DNA of 64,000 bases, taken from positions 558,001 to 622,000 of the forward strand of contig NZ_CP046155.1 of assembly GCF_016403105.1 (NCBI RefSeq), read 5' to 3'. A program made the translations under genes and the position numbers. The notes under the pieces are model-generated. The model did not search any database, was not told the DNA's origin, and worked only from the letters and a program-made list of their open reading frames with translations. Source of the stretch: Leptolyngbya sp. BL0902. Its GTDB lineage: Bacteria; Cyanobacteriota; Cyanobacteriia; Phormidesmidales; Phormidesmidaceae. Of this stretch, positions 19,401 through 27,087 are shown in pieces (the first letter of the stretch is position 1; each line of letters begins with the position of its first letter).

Positions 19401-20604
19401 GTTTGCCGTACTGTTCCTAGACCTAGATCGGTTCAAGGTGGTGAACGACAGCCTCGGCCACACCATTGGCGATCAGCTCCTCCGCGCTGTGGCGGACCGT
19501 CTGCAAAGCTGCCTGCGCCCCACGGATACCGCCGCCCGCCTGGGGGGCGATGAATTTGTTGTGCTGCTCGCCTGCTTAGCCGATAGCCAAGTTGCCATTA
19601 ATCTGGCCCGCCGTATCCATGCGGCCCTAGAGGCACCGATGATCCTGGATGGCTATGAGGTATTTGTGCGGGCCAGCATTGGCATTGCCCTAGGATCCCT
19701 CGCCTACACCGACCCCAACCATGTCCTGCGCGATGCCGATATTGCCATGTATCAGGCCAAAACGAGTGGTCGAGAATACGCCATTTTTGACGCGCCCATG
19801 CACGCCCATGCCGTGCAGCGAATGCAGATCGAAAGCGACCTCCAGCGGGCTATCGAACGCCAGGAGTTTGTGCTGTACTATCAACCGATTATCAACCTCA
19901 ACACTTTTCAGGTAGAGGGGTTTGAGGCACTGATGCGGTGGTGCCATCCCACGGCGGGCGTGGTTTCCCCCAGCGACTTTATTCCCGTTGCCGAAAGTAC
20001 GGGCCTGATTGCCCACCTCGACCTGTGGGCGCTCAACCATGCCTGCCAGCAACTACGCCAGTGGCAACTGCAATATCCCCACCTGCCCCTGTCTATGAAT
20101 GTGAACCTTTCGGGGAAGCAGTTCATGCGCTCCGATCTGATTCCTCAGATCGATCATGCCCTGGTCTCCAATGAAATCAGTGGCCGCTTCCTCAAAATTG
20201 AAATTACCGAAACTGTCCTCATTCAAAATGCCCAGGCCGCTATTGATCTCCTGGGGCAACTGCGCCAGCGCCACATCCAAATCTGCATGGACGACTTCGG
20301 GACGGGCTATTCCTCCCTCAGCTACCTGCACCGCTTTCCCATTGATATTCTCAAAATTGATAAGTCCTTCATCGACCCGCTGCAAGGCCACGCTGACAGC
20401 AACGGAACCATCGTCCATGCCATCCTCAACTTGGCCCAAAGCCTTAACCTGCGGGTGGTCGCTGAAGGTATTGAAACCTACGACCAAATGCAGTACCTCC
20501 AGAGCCACCGCTGCCACAGCGGCCAGGGTTATTACTTCGCCCGTCCCCTGGCTCCCCATGAAGTACACCCCTTCCTGGCCCAGCAGAAACCGCAAATTGC
20601 CTAG
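16408..20604 (+). CDS. multi-sensor PAS/GAF protein with GGDEF and EAL domains
   Basis: A 1398-residue cytoplasmic c-di-GMP enzyme without obvious membrane segments. About four PAS domains come first, marked by RDITELRQ, DVDITDRKEAEERL, FDYSDRKQAELAL and TDITPLVEAQQ; two GAF domains follow (about residues 595-740 and 760-925). The cyclase domain has an intact GGDEF active site in ARLGGDEFVVLL (about residue 1045) and an intact RxxD inhibitory site (RPTD) exactly five residues before it. The EAL phosphodiesterase domain has EALMRW (about residue 1171), IEITET, CMDDFGTGYSSL, LKIDKSFI and VAEGIET. Both activities are thus predicted to be possible, with product inhibition of the cyclase. The ligands of the sensors are unknown. 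It is transcribed alone and converges on codA. Confidence 0.9.
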   Translation: MADAQYGKDEIRLSTWAKIGAPGEVGFGLEPLGKEAETDAAKEEDLLLNFLFDQSLDGFFLMRMERPVVWPAMDDPDEMLEQIWTHLRMTRVNQAFCDQYLAQPEDLIGRAWADFFAHDPAGGHATLQQLLDSGRAHLETEEQRQDGSALVVESDVICLYDDQGRVVGCCGVQRDITELRQAIEFLQVSEHRLQTQENHLRTALEAAHMGTWEWHFSSGQVIWSESLEKLMGLALGSFDGHIDSVREMIHPEDRDRVAQAIQQAIAKQAEYTIEFRFLRADGTVRWALGQGTVEYDNQGQPLVMRGVDVDITDRKEAEERLRESELRFRNISSNLPGAIFRYVLHTDGSDSITYMNQGCVEVWEVEADQILENAQALWAAVHPEDRLAMWESVQVSARDLTTWVYDWRIHTPSGRQKWIHGIGRPERLDNGDTAWDTIIFDYSDRKQAELALAATTAQLESFIANTPALVTFIDGHGTYLSVNQAVADQFHLQAQDMMGLPLDRFMPPEVLPLFMARIQQVITSQASITVEDRLALPTGEKVFSTVLFPIMTKEGDGTGAIGTIATDITPLVEAQQASHRQAQEEHLLRTLTQHIHQSLEVGEILQTIVDDIRQFLQTDRVMVYQINPDGSGTGLVESVEPPWASALEIALPPTWLDATLVQEADPLLSQGPNSDPPPPSLGADQRRWFDQVEATSHLSIPIRYSDKLWGFIHVHHCRAPRPWQAQEVDLVQQLADQLAIALYQGELLAKTTLLAEQEKLLNTIVTAISDSLELEDLLQRAADQMLQVFKASRSLVILCQATDEVLIHTTTAAAPGFADLKGVGIPVVDNPHAQLILSQDDPVAVDDVTQDPRLATAAMQARVQSRDIGAILAVSIRYRGEVRGILSLHQGPYAQPRHWTPEEQDLLKRVADHLAIAIQQAELYQQAQTELAARKRLEAKLRYEALHDKLTALPNRVLFLERLSQAMDDLHQAAPAPPACVLPYESNLAELRVPRGHQFAVLFLDLDRFKVVNDSLGHTIGDQLLRAVADRLQSCLRPTDTAARLGGDEFVVLLACLADSQVAINLARRIHAALEAPMILDGYEVFVRASIGIALGSLAYTDPNHVLRDADIAMYQAKTSGREYAIFDAPMHAHAVQRMQIESDLQRAIERQEFVLYYQPIINLNTFQVEGFEALMRWCHPTAGVVSPSDFIPVAESTGLIAHLDLWALNHACQQLRQWQLQYPHLPLSMNVNLSGKQFMRSDLIPQIDHALVSNEISGRFLKIEITETVLIQNAQAAIDLLGQLRQRHIQICMDDFGTGYSSLSYLHRFPIDILKIDKSFIDPLQGHADSNGTIVHAILNLAQSLNLRVVAEGIETYDQMQYLQSHRCHSGQGYYFARPLAPHEVHPFLAQQKPQIA

Positions 20605-20638
20605 GGGCCATGGCCCCGGTGCCCAGGTATCAACGGTT

Positions 20639-21895
20639 CTAGGCATCGACGCCTAGCCAGGTGGTGGCGGCGGGCTGGGTTTGGGCTAAGAGCTGGCCCC
20701 TGGAGATGACGTGGGTGACGGTGGCGCAGCGGCGGATGGCGTCGTAGGGGCTGTCGGCATCGAGGACGATCAGGTTGGCGGGCTTGCCCACTTCAAGGCC
20801 GTACTGGTCTTCCACCTGGAGGGTTTTGGCTCCGTGGTGGGTGGCCATGGCGTAGCAGGCGTCGATTTCCGCCTGTCCGGTCATGTGGCAGGCGTGGACG
20901 GCCATGGAAGCGACGGCCAGCATATTGCCTGTGCCCAGGTTGTACCAGGGGTCTTGCACACAGTCGTTACCGAGGCTAACGTTGAGCCCCCGCTGCCACA
21001 GTTCCTTGACGCGGGTGATGCCCCGTCGTTTGGGGTAGGTATCGGCGCGGCCCTGGAGGGTGATGTTAATCAGGGGGTTGGCGACGAAGTTAATTTGGGA
21101 TCGCTCTAGCAAGCCCATGAGCTTGGTGGCGTAGGCGTTGTTGTAGGCGGCGAAGGCGGTGGTGTGGCTGGCGGTGACGCGATCCCCCAGGCCAGATCGC
21201 AGGGCGCAGGCGGCGACGACTTCTAAAAAGCGGGATTGATCGTCGTCAATTTCATCGCAGTGGATATCCACCAGGCGACCGTACTGCTGGGCCAGATCAA
21301 AAATGCGGTGGACAGACTGCACCCCGTCCTCGCGGGTGAGTTCGTAGTGGGGAATGCCCCCCACCCCATCGGCCCCCATCTCCATCGCCGTCTCGATCAG
21401 GGCGTCGTTGCCGGGACTGCCATAGATGCCGTCCTGGGGAAAGGCCACCACCTGCACGGTGATCCAGTCCTTCACCGCCTCCCGCACCTCCAGCAAGGCT
21501 TTTAGGGCGGTGAGGCTGGGTTCGCTAACATCGGCATGGCTGCGGACAAAGAGCGTCCCCTGCTGGGCCAGCAATTTCAGAGTGGCCGTCGCCCGTTGCT
21601 TCACATCCTCTAGGGTGAGGGACTGCTTGCGTTCCCGCCAGATGTCGATGCCCTCAAACAGGGTGCCGCTCTGGTTCCAGCGCGGTTCGCCCACGGTGAG
21701 GGCCGAGTCTAGGTGGATATGGGACTCCACAAAGGGCGGACTGACGAGCTTTCCCTGTACCGCCAGTTCCTGGCCCCCAAACACCTCTAGCCGAGGCGCA
21801 ATGGCCTGAATGACACCGTCTTGAATGGCAATATCGACATCTCCATCGTGATTTAAGAGGCGACATTGCCGCAGCACCATTTCCGGCGAGATCAT
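20639..21895 (-). CDS. codA: cytosine deaminase
   Basis: A 418-residue amidohydrolase very like E. coli CodA, which converts cytosine to uracil and ammonia. Metal and catalytic features are visible: HIHLDSA (two metal His), QVVAFPQDG (Gln that binds substrate), DIHCDEIDD (His and catalytic Glu), ASHTTAF (His) and SLGNDCVQDPW (metal Asp). WNQSGTLFEGI and YPKRRGITRVKE are also shared with CodA. One difference stands out: E. coli has a second Asp directly after the metal Asp (GHDD), and here it is Cys (GNDC). The ATG at 21895 is preceded by AGGAAG at a good distance; the frame is open to 21952 but that extension has no support. The zinc-ribbon gene upstream ends 37 bp away. Confidence 0.9.
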   Translation of the reverse strand: MISPEMVLRQCRLLNHDGDVDIAIQDGVIQAIAPRLEVFGGQELAVQGKLVSPPFVESHIHLDSALTVGEPRWNQSGTLFEGIDIWRERKQSLTLEDVKQRATATLKLLAQQGTLFVRSHADVSEPSLTALKALLEVREAVKDWITVQVVAFPQDGIYGSPGNDALIETAMEMGADGVGGIPHYELTREDGVQSVHRIFDLAQQYGRLVDIHCDEIDDDQSRFLEVVAACALRSGLGDRVTASHTTAFAAYNNAYATKLMGLLERSQINFVANPLINITLQGRADTYPKRRGITRVKELWQRGLNVSLGNDCVQDPWYNLGTGNMLAVASMAVHACHMTGQAEIDACYAMATHHGAKTLQVEDQYGLEVGKPANLIVLDADSPYDAIRRCATVTHVISRGQLLAQTQPAATTWLGVDA

Positions 21896-21932
21896 AGCTA
21901 TACTTCCTAGCTTGGGTGGGATGGGGGATGAG

Positions 21933-22112
21933 CTAACGAGCCGACCCCACAAACAGCCCCGGCGCGTAGGCTTCGATCACCTTGCCGCTGCGGGTACAGG
22001 TAATCATAAGGTAATCGCAGGCATTACACTGGGTGCGCACCAACTGTTCTTTTTGCAAATGATGACGTTCGGCCAAGTGACCACAGTTGGGGCAATGCAC
22101 CTGTTGAGACAT
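21933..22112 (-). CDS. small zinc-ribbon protein
   Basis: A 59-residue protein with two cysteine pairs, CPNCGH (about residues 8-13) and QCNACDY (about 31-37), likely to hold one zinc ion. The end SGKVIEAYAPGL is conserved in cyanobacterial homologues, some of which carry unhelpful names such as PriA-like. The ATG at 22112 is preferred to the upstream ATG at 22121 and the longer frame to 22196 because the conserved part begins here. It lies 37 bp before codA on the same strand, possibly in one transcript. Function is unknown. Confidence 0.65.
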   Translation of the reverse strand: MSQQVHCPNCGHLAERHHLQKEQLVRTQCNACDYLMITCTRSGKVIEAYAPGLFVGSAR

Positions 22113-22687
22113 AAAAATCATTTTTGTAATCCTAGCTACTTTAGGGTGCGAAAAAACAAACCTGCGACCTGAATTTCTCCAAAAATAAGCTCGCAACGAA
22201 CTAGGCCCATTGCGAGGAATTCAGAAAAATACAGTCTTTGATATAGCTCATATTATGACGGCCTTTTCCGGTGGCGACAATGTTATTTTATAAATGCTTA
22301 ATCTTGTAAACCTCTACATATCGGATGATCCCTGGGGGGATTGGCTGCGATTAGGGCATTTAGCGATTAAGGCCATAGACCACCAAAGGACGGCTAAGGT
22401 TTCCAAAAGTCTGCCCTAGGGCAACGGAGGTAGCTCGCCATGATCGCCCTATCGCGCCATCGGTAATCGGCAGAACGGCACCACCCCGATCTTCCAGCGA
22501 TCCCAAACGGCATGATCACAGGTCAACGCCTTGGCGAGCATGGAGCGGGCGGCTTTTAGCGGGGTACCTAGCCAGATCGCCGGGGACGGATGGGCCGGGG
22601 CTTTGGCCAAGGGAAGACCGCAGGCATACAGAACCAGAGCCCCCCTTGCGCTAAGGTAGTGGCGCTCCCAGGAGGTTAAATTCAGCC
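22113..22687. other. long intergenic region between divergent genes
   Basis: About 575 bp without a credible ORF. The first 200 bp are AT-rich, which suits promoters for the zinc-ribbon/codA side. The second half is GC-rich. No riboswitch, tRNA or repeat family was recognised. GGAGG at 22671-22675 serves the transglutaminase-like gene. Confidence 0.35.
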
Positions 22688-23548
22688 ATGCGCTTTCATA
22701 TTCAGCACCATACCACCTACCGCTATCCGGAGCCCGTTTTGCTCCAGCCCCACACCCTGCGGCTGCATCCCCGCACCGACGCGGCCCAGCGGGTGAGCTA
22801 TTTCCACCTAGAGGTCTCCCCGCCCCCGGTGCAGCAAACCGCCCTCCTCGACACCAACGGCAACCACACCCACCGCCTCTGGTTTGATCCTACCCCCGCC
22901 CACCAGTTCACGGTAACGACCACCACCGAGGTCGAAACCTATCGCGTCAATCCCTTTGACTATCTCCTAGAGCCCTGGGCCGCTACCCTACCCATTGACT
23001 ATCCCAGCAGTCTGGTAGCCATCCTCCAGCCCTATCTCAAGCCCATCCTCTACCCCACCACCTCTCCGCGAGCAGCCCAGTTGGCGGCGGATCTGAGCCA
23101 TGAGGTAGACGGTAACGTTAGCTTTTTTCTTACCACCCTCACCCAGCGTATCTACGATAGTTGTGCCTACACCACCCGCAGCACAGGCGATCCCTGGCCA
23201 CCGGGCGTAACCTGGGAAAAGCGCCTTGGCAGTTGTCGCGATTTTACGGTGCTGTTTATGGAGGTCTGTCGGTCGGTGGGGCTCGCTGCCCGGTTTGTCA
23301 GCGGCTACGAGGCGGGGGATGAGGCTGCACAGCGCGATCTCCATGCCTGGGCCGAGGTCTATGTGCCTGGTGGCGGTTGGCGTGGCTTCGACCCCACCCA
23401 CGGACTGGCGGTGGGTGATCGCCATGTGGCCATTGCGGCCAGCCCTTTTCCGCCCTACACCGCTCCGGTCAGCGGCCACACCCTAGCCACCACGCGCCCG
23501 GTTATGGGCCACCTCGAAACCCACCTAAATCTGTCGGTGCAGGACTAA
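22688..23548 (+). CDS. transglutaminase-like family protein
   Basis: A 286-residue cytoplasmic protein. Residues 1-80 form the bacterial transglutaminase-like N-terminal domain (MRFHIQHHTTYRYPEPVLLQ). The core has the Cys-His-Asp triad: Cys in RLGSCRDFTVLFMEVCR (about residue 180), His in DLHAWAEVYVPG (about 220) and Asp in WRGFDPTHG (about 237). Homologues are cysteine proteases or peptide-crosslinking enzymes that often sit beside circularly permuted ATP-grasp and alpha-E genes, but neither is present here. The ATG start has GGAGG about 12 bp upstream. Substrate is unknown. Confidence 0.85.
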   Translation: MRFHIQHHTTYRYPEPVLLQPHTLRLHPRTDAAQRVSYFHLEVSPPPVQQTALLDTNGNHTHRLWFDPTPAHQFTVTTTTEVETYRVNPFDYLLEPWAATLPIDYPSSLVAILQPYLKPILYPTTSPRAAQLAADLSHEVDGNVSFFLTTLTQRIYDSCAYTTRSTGDPWPPGVTWEKRLGSCRDFTVLFMEVCRSVGLAARFVSGYEAGDEAAQRDLHAWAEVYVPGGGWRGFDPTHGLAVGDRHVAIAASPFPPYTAPVSGHTLATTRPVMGHLETHLNLSVQD

Positions 23549-23688
23549 ACACGGCCTAGGGCAGATCCCAGGGCCGAGGTCTGGGTAGAGATTAAGGCTA
23601 TCGTTCAGCCAAAAACCCGCCAGTGGGCCACCAGCGGGGAGGGTAGCTTGCTGCCGAGCCTGGCTTGGGGAGGTTAAATCCGATCACC

Positions 23689-24594
23689 CTAGAGCGATCC
23701 CGCACCGCCAACGCTACGGAAATAGTCTCGACCGTTGTAGGTAAGCACCACCGTAGGATCAACCCCTGAGAGGTCGATGGTCTTGATCCGCACCTGCCCC
23801 CCTGCGACGGTATCTCCCTGGGAAACGCGCCGCCCCGAAGGATTGCCGGGATCGACGACGATGGCGTGAACCTGTTGGCCAATCTGCACCACACCGCTAA
23901 TCGTGACTTGATCAACCGCACTTTGAACCACCGGAGCCGTGTCTAAGGTGGCCTCTGGCAACAGAGGAAATCCCCCCGGAATTGGGGGGGCGGGCAAATT
24001 GGAGAGGGTGACTGTGGGTAGAGGAGGCAAGCTTTGGGCCGCTGCCCCCGTGGGTAAAGACGGAGGGCCAGCGGGCTGGGAGGGAGCCGCAGCGGGCGCG
24101 GGCATGGGGACAGGCGGGGGCGGCGGGGCAGTTACGAGGGCCGGAGTGGGCCGGGCCGGGGTAGCCGCAGGAATGACCAACGGCGAAAAGGGGTCGGGGC
24201 GTCCAGCGGCGACGGTGGGCACCCGCGCCTGGGACGGCGTTGATTGCAGCAGGGTTGGATCCGCAGGATCGGGGGTCGCGGCGAGAAAAGGCTCTGGAAA
24301 ACCAGCGGGCTGGGACCCATCTACCGACACCGCCGTCGTTTCCTGGGAGCCGTCGGCTAGGCTGGCCGCCGCCGATGCCGTAGCGCCTGGGTCGGCCTGC
24401 TGATGCTGCCATAGCTTCAACCCGCCGCCCATGGCCAGGGCTACCAAGGCCCCTCCTGCGATGCCAAGGTACAGCCTACGGTTGGGCCTAGGGCTGGCAC
24501 TGCCGGGGCCAGGAAGCACTGTAATTTTCGGGGGTCTCGTCTGGGACGACCGCCCTTGGGATGACCCTGAGTAGGATGTCCTTGAATAGCTCAT
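23689..24594 (-). CDS. membrane-anchored proline-rich protein with C-terminal PilP/GspC-like domain
   Basis: About 301 residues. After a short cytoplasmic tail rich in Ser and Gly, one membrane segment (LYLGIAGGALVALAMGGGL, about residues 40-58) is followed by a long Pro/Ala-rich linker (60-215). A compact C-terminal domain runs from VDQVTISGVVQIGQQVHAIV to TVVLTYNGRDYF. Its order (IV-DPGN, RVSQGDTV, VRIKTIDLSG, VVLTYNGR) resembles the periplasmic domains of pilus or secretion proteins such as PilP/GspC, where a single anchor plus Pro-rich linker is also normal. This is a similarity of design, not a firm match. The ATG at 24594 is chosen over a TTG at 24612. Confidence 0.6.
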   Translation of the reverse strand: MSYSRTSYSGSSQGRSSQTRPPKITVLPGPGSASPRPNRRLYLGIAGGALVALAMGGGLKLWQHQQADPGATASAAASLADGSQETTAVSVDGSQPAGFPEPFLAATPDPADPTLLQSTPSQARVPTVAAGRPDPFSPLVIPAATPARPTPALVTAPPPPPVPMPAPAAAPSQPAGPPSLPTGAAAQSLPPLPTVTLSNLPAPPIPGGFPLLPEATLDTAPVVQSAVDQVTISGVVQIGQQVHAIVVDPGNPSGRRVSQGDTVAGGQVRIKTIDLSGVDPTVVLTYNGRDYFRSVGGAGSL

Positions 24595-24713
24595 GCGCCT
24601 TATTCCCCACAACTCATCCCAAAGGATAGCGAATTCTCTGGGAGATGGCGCATGGCCCCCTAGGGGACTGACCCATGGATGAGAACGGGTTAGCCTAGGG
24701 GTGGGCTATCAGG

Positions 24714-24956
24714 CTACTGGGCCAAAGACTTGGCGCTGGTCTGGCGTTGCTGCTGAAGGGTCTGAAGCTGCAACAGCAGGGCATCTGCCTCCGCTTGCAG
24801 GTGCAGCAGTTCAACCTGGTGATCGGGGCCGTAGGGCGATTGGCTCACCCCGATCCAACAAATCTTGTCATCGGCGGCGGGGGCCGTTTCACGGTCAACC
24901 TCCCCAAGGTCGAGGGATGGGGCGGAGACATTGACGCGATCAGCGGGGGCGTTCAT
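24714..24956 (-). CDS. small hypothetical protein with C-terminal coiled coil
   Basis: An 80-residue protein. The centre contains DDKICWIGVSQSPYGPDHQV, and the end is a Leu/Gln heptad-like helix (ELLHLQAEADALLLQLQ) that could be a short coiled coil. The ATG at 24956 has AGGG eight bp upstream; a TTG at 24962 is an alternative. No family function is recognised. Two 11-bp direct repeats lie just upstream. Confidence 0.5.
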   Translation of the reverse strand: MNAPADRVNVSAPSLDLGEVDRETAPAADDKICWIGVSQSPYGPDHQVELLHLQAEADALLLQLQTLQQQRQTSAKSLAQ

Positions 24957-24977
24957 CGGCAAGACCCTAGTGAAATA

Positions 24978-25000
24978 TACTCAGTCAGCTACTCAGTCAG
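24978..25000. repeat. two 11-bp direct repeats upstream of the small gene
   Basis: TACTCAGTCAG occurs at 24978-24988 and 24990-25000, a 12-bp period, 22-44 bp before the start at 24956. Could be paired regulator sites or chance duplication. The rest of the divergent spacer to 25304, about 300 bp, shows no riboswitch or gene that I can support. Confidence 0.4.
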
Positions 25001-25304
25001 AACGTTAAGCTATTTTAACTATTCTGTCTAGAGGACTATCTTAAACTACGTGGCTCAGACCGCCGAGCGTCTGCCATGGCAGTTTCCCAACTGGAACGGT
25101 GGGGCGAAGCCCTGTGGATTCCATCCCCCCCGCAGCAAGGTCGCCAAATCGGGGCATCGCACACGGTAAACTGGGAAGGCAGTTGCGCCACCGATGGGGT
25201 TGGGGTATCTGGGGATGAACGCTATCCCTGGGCCAGCCTTAACCTTTGTCCCGCTTTAATCCAGCGTTTGTTCGTCCCCTAATCGTTTTTTGCTTGAGCC
25301 TACC

Positions 25305-26429
25305 GTGACGATTCGTTTCACCCCCTCTTCCCGTGAAGTTAGCGCCGTTTCGCCTCCTAGCGTCCCCAGCCCCGGCACTCAGCCTTGGCCAGGGCTGATC
25401 GAAGCCTATCGCCCCTATCTACCCGTATCGGATCAGACCCCGGTCGTCACCCTCTGCGAGGGCAACACGCCGCTGATTGCCATGCCTGCCCTCAGCGAGC
25501 GCATTGGCCGAGGGGTGCAGGTCTGGGTGAAGTATGACGGCCTCAACCCCACCGGAAGCTTTAAGGATCGAGGGATGACCATGGCCCTCTCTAAGGCCAA
25601 GGAAGACGGGGCCGAAGCGGTGATCTGCGCCAGTACGGGCAATACCTCGGCGGCGGCGGCGGCCTATGCCCGACGGGGCGGCATGCGGGCTTTTGTGCTC
25701 ATCCCTGACGGCTATGTGGCCCTGGGCAAGCTGGCCCAAGCCCTGCTCTACGGAGCCGAGGTGCTGGCCATCCAAGGCAACTTTGACGATGCCCTGCGGA
25801 TGGTGCAAGAACTGGCTAAAGACTATCCCGTTACCCTGGTGAACTCGGTCAACCCCTACCGTTTGCAGGGGCAAAAAACCGCCGCCTTTGAAATTGTGGA
25901 TGTGATGGGTGATGCCCCCGACTGGCTCTGCATTCCTGTGGGCAACGCCGGAAACATCACCGCCTACTGGATGGGCTTCAGTGAATATCACCAGCAGGGC
26001 AAATGCCGTCTGCCCCAGATGATGGGCTTTCAGGCTGCTGGGGCGGCTCCCCTGGTCAACGGCCACGTCGTTGCCGACCCCCACACCCTGGCCACTGCCA
26101 TCCGCATTGGCAACCCCGCCAGTTGGAAGCCCGCCGAGGCGGTGCGCGATGCCAGCGGTGGCAGCTTTACCGCCGTCACCGACGAGGAAATCCTCGACGC
26201 CTACCGGATTTTGGCCCTAGAAGGCATCTTCTGTGAACCCGCTAGTGCCGCCTCTGTGGCCGGACTGCTGAAGGTGAAAGACCAAGTGCCCGCCGCCGCC
26301 AAGGTGGTCTGTGTGCTCACGGGCAACGGCCTCAAGGATCCCGACACCGCCATCACCCACAGCAACAACCAGGTGAAGGGCGGACTGGTGCCAGAACTGA
26401 ACGTCCTAGCCCAGGCTATGGGGTTTTAA
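25305..26429 (+). CDS. thrC: threonine synthase
   Basis: A 374-residue PLP enzyme that makes threonine from O-phosphohomoserine. The PLP lysine is Lys87 in [11 protein letters not shown]. Other family features are [18 protein letters not shown] (phosphate-binding loop), the cofactor-binding [12 protein letters not shown] and the C-terminal [10 protein letters not shown]. The short form without a long regulatory N-terminal extension is the usual bacterial type, so feedback by S-adenosylmethionine is not expected. The GTG at 25305 is chosen; a TTG at 25290 in the same frame is possible, and neither has a clear Shine-Dalgarno sequence. The gene is convergent with the small gene at 26486 across a hairpin. 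Confidence 0.92.
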   Translation: MTIRFTPSSREVSAVSPPSVPSPGTQPWPGLIEAYRPYLPVSDQTPVVTLCEGNTPLIAMPALSERIGRGVQVWVKYDGLNPTGSFKDRGMTMALSKAKEDGAEAVICASTGNTSAAAAAYARRGGMRAFVLIPDGYVALGKLAQALLYGAEVLAIQGNFDDALRMVQELAKDYPVTLVNSVNPYRLQGQKTAAFEIVDVMGDAPDWLCIPVGNAGNITAYWMGFSEYHQQGKCRLPQMMGFQAAGAAPLVNGHVVADPHTLATAIRIGNPASWKPAEAVRDASGGSFTAVTDEEILDAYRILALEGIFCEPASAASVAGLLKVKDQVPAAAKVVCVLTGNGLKDPDTAITHSNNQVKGGLVPELNVLAQAMGF

Positions 26430-26452
26430 GCCTTGTCCTGGCCTAGGCCCAT

Positions 26453-26481
26453 CAGGGCGTCTCCTTGGCGGGAGCGCCCTG
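26453..26481. terminator. hairpin between convergent genes
   Basis: CAGGGCG (26453-26459) pairs with CGCCCTG (26475-26481), and the inner CTCC with GGAG, giving an 11-bp stem with one bulged base. It lies between the stops of thrC and the small zinc protein gene. There is no T-run on either side, so it may be a bidirectional terminator or pause site only. Confidence 0.4.
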
Positions 26482-26485
26482 GGGC

Positions 26486-26701
26486 CTAATGTACTTTGCT
26501 GTCTCGCACCATGACCACATCGTGGATGGGGCAGTGGGGAATTGCTTCATCGTTGCTGTGGCGATACCAGGTTTGATGGCAACTGGCGACCGGGCAGCGA
26601 TAGCGCGGGCTTTCTACCCGTGACTCGCTGCCCACCAGGGGGCTGTAGCCATCGTGGAAAGCACTGTCTTGGCCTGGGTTAGCGGAGGAGTCGGTGGTCA
26701 T
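26486..26701 (-). CDS. small putative zinc-binding protein
   Basis: A 71-residue protein whose second half holds RYRCPVASCHQTWYRHS and IPHCPIHD, a Cys/His pattern (CPxxxC, CPxH) consistent with a single zinc site. The first 30 residues are probably disordered. Proteins of this kind occur in cyanobacteria without known function. The ATG start at 26701 has only a weak ribosome-binding site. Confidence 0.5.
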   Translation of the reverse strand: MTTDSSANPGQDSAFHDGYSPLVGSESRVESPRYRCPVASCHQTWYRHSNDEAIPHCPIHDVVMVRDSKVH

Positions 26702-27087
26702 ATTGCAAGGCTTACCCCATAGAAAACGTAATGGCGCATGAGGGTTGAAGGGCCGCTGGGGAAATGCGGTGTTCTCGTCCCAGATAGTGTGATCATAGCC
26801 CCCGGCTGGGAGGCTGCTTCAGCTTTTTACAAAACTCATCCCTGGCCAGCCGCCCCCATGGGCGATGGATGGGGCAGTACCGACGCAATGATGACAAATC
26901 TGACTTGCAAGAAGAAATTTAATGTAGTTTTGTGAAAACTTAAGATTCAGTCCGTAAAAATACGGGTAATCTGCAACAGACCGACATGACAAGGCGAAAG
27001 CCATCTGTCCTGCTGGCATTGAGTGCTAGGGATCAGGGCTAGGGATCATGGTTAACGTCGGGGCGAATCCAGCCATGGCCTAGCCCG
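26702..27087. other. intergenic region upstream of the surface-protein operon
   Basis: About 385 bp, AT-rich at 26885-26985, expected to carry the promoter of the 27.1-38.5 kb operon. I see no ORF or repeat that I can support. Confidence 0.4.

Noticed and set aside
22113-22687. Possible riboswitch upstream of the transglutaminase-like gene or codA
   Set aside because: No conserved aptamer elements could be matched, and neither gene is a usual riboswitch target.
25076-25282. 68-codon frame upstream of thrC
   Set aside because: No Shine-Dalgarno sequence, no similarity, odd composition; lies where the thrC promoter should be.
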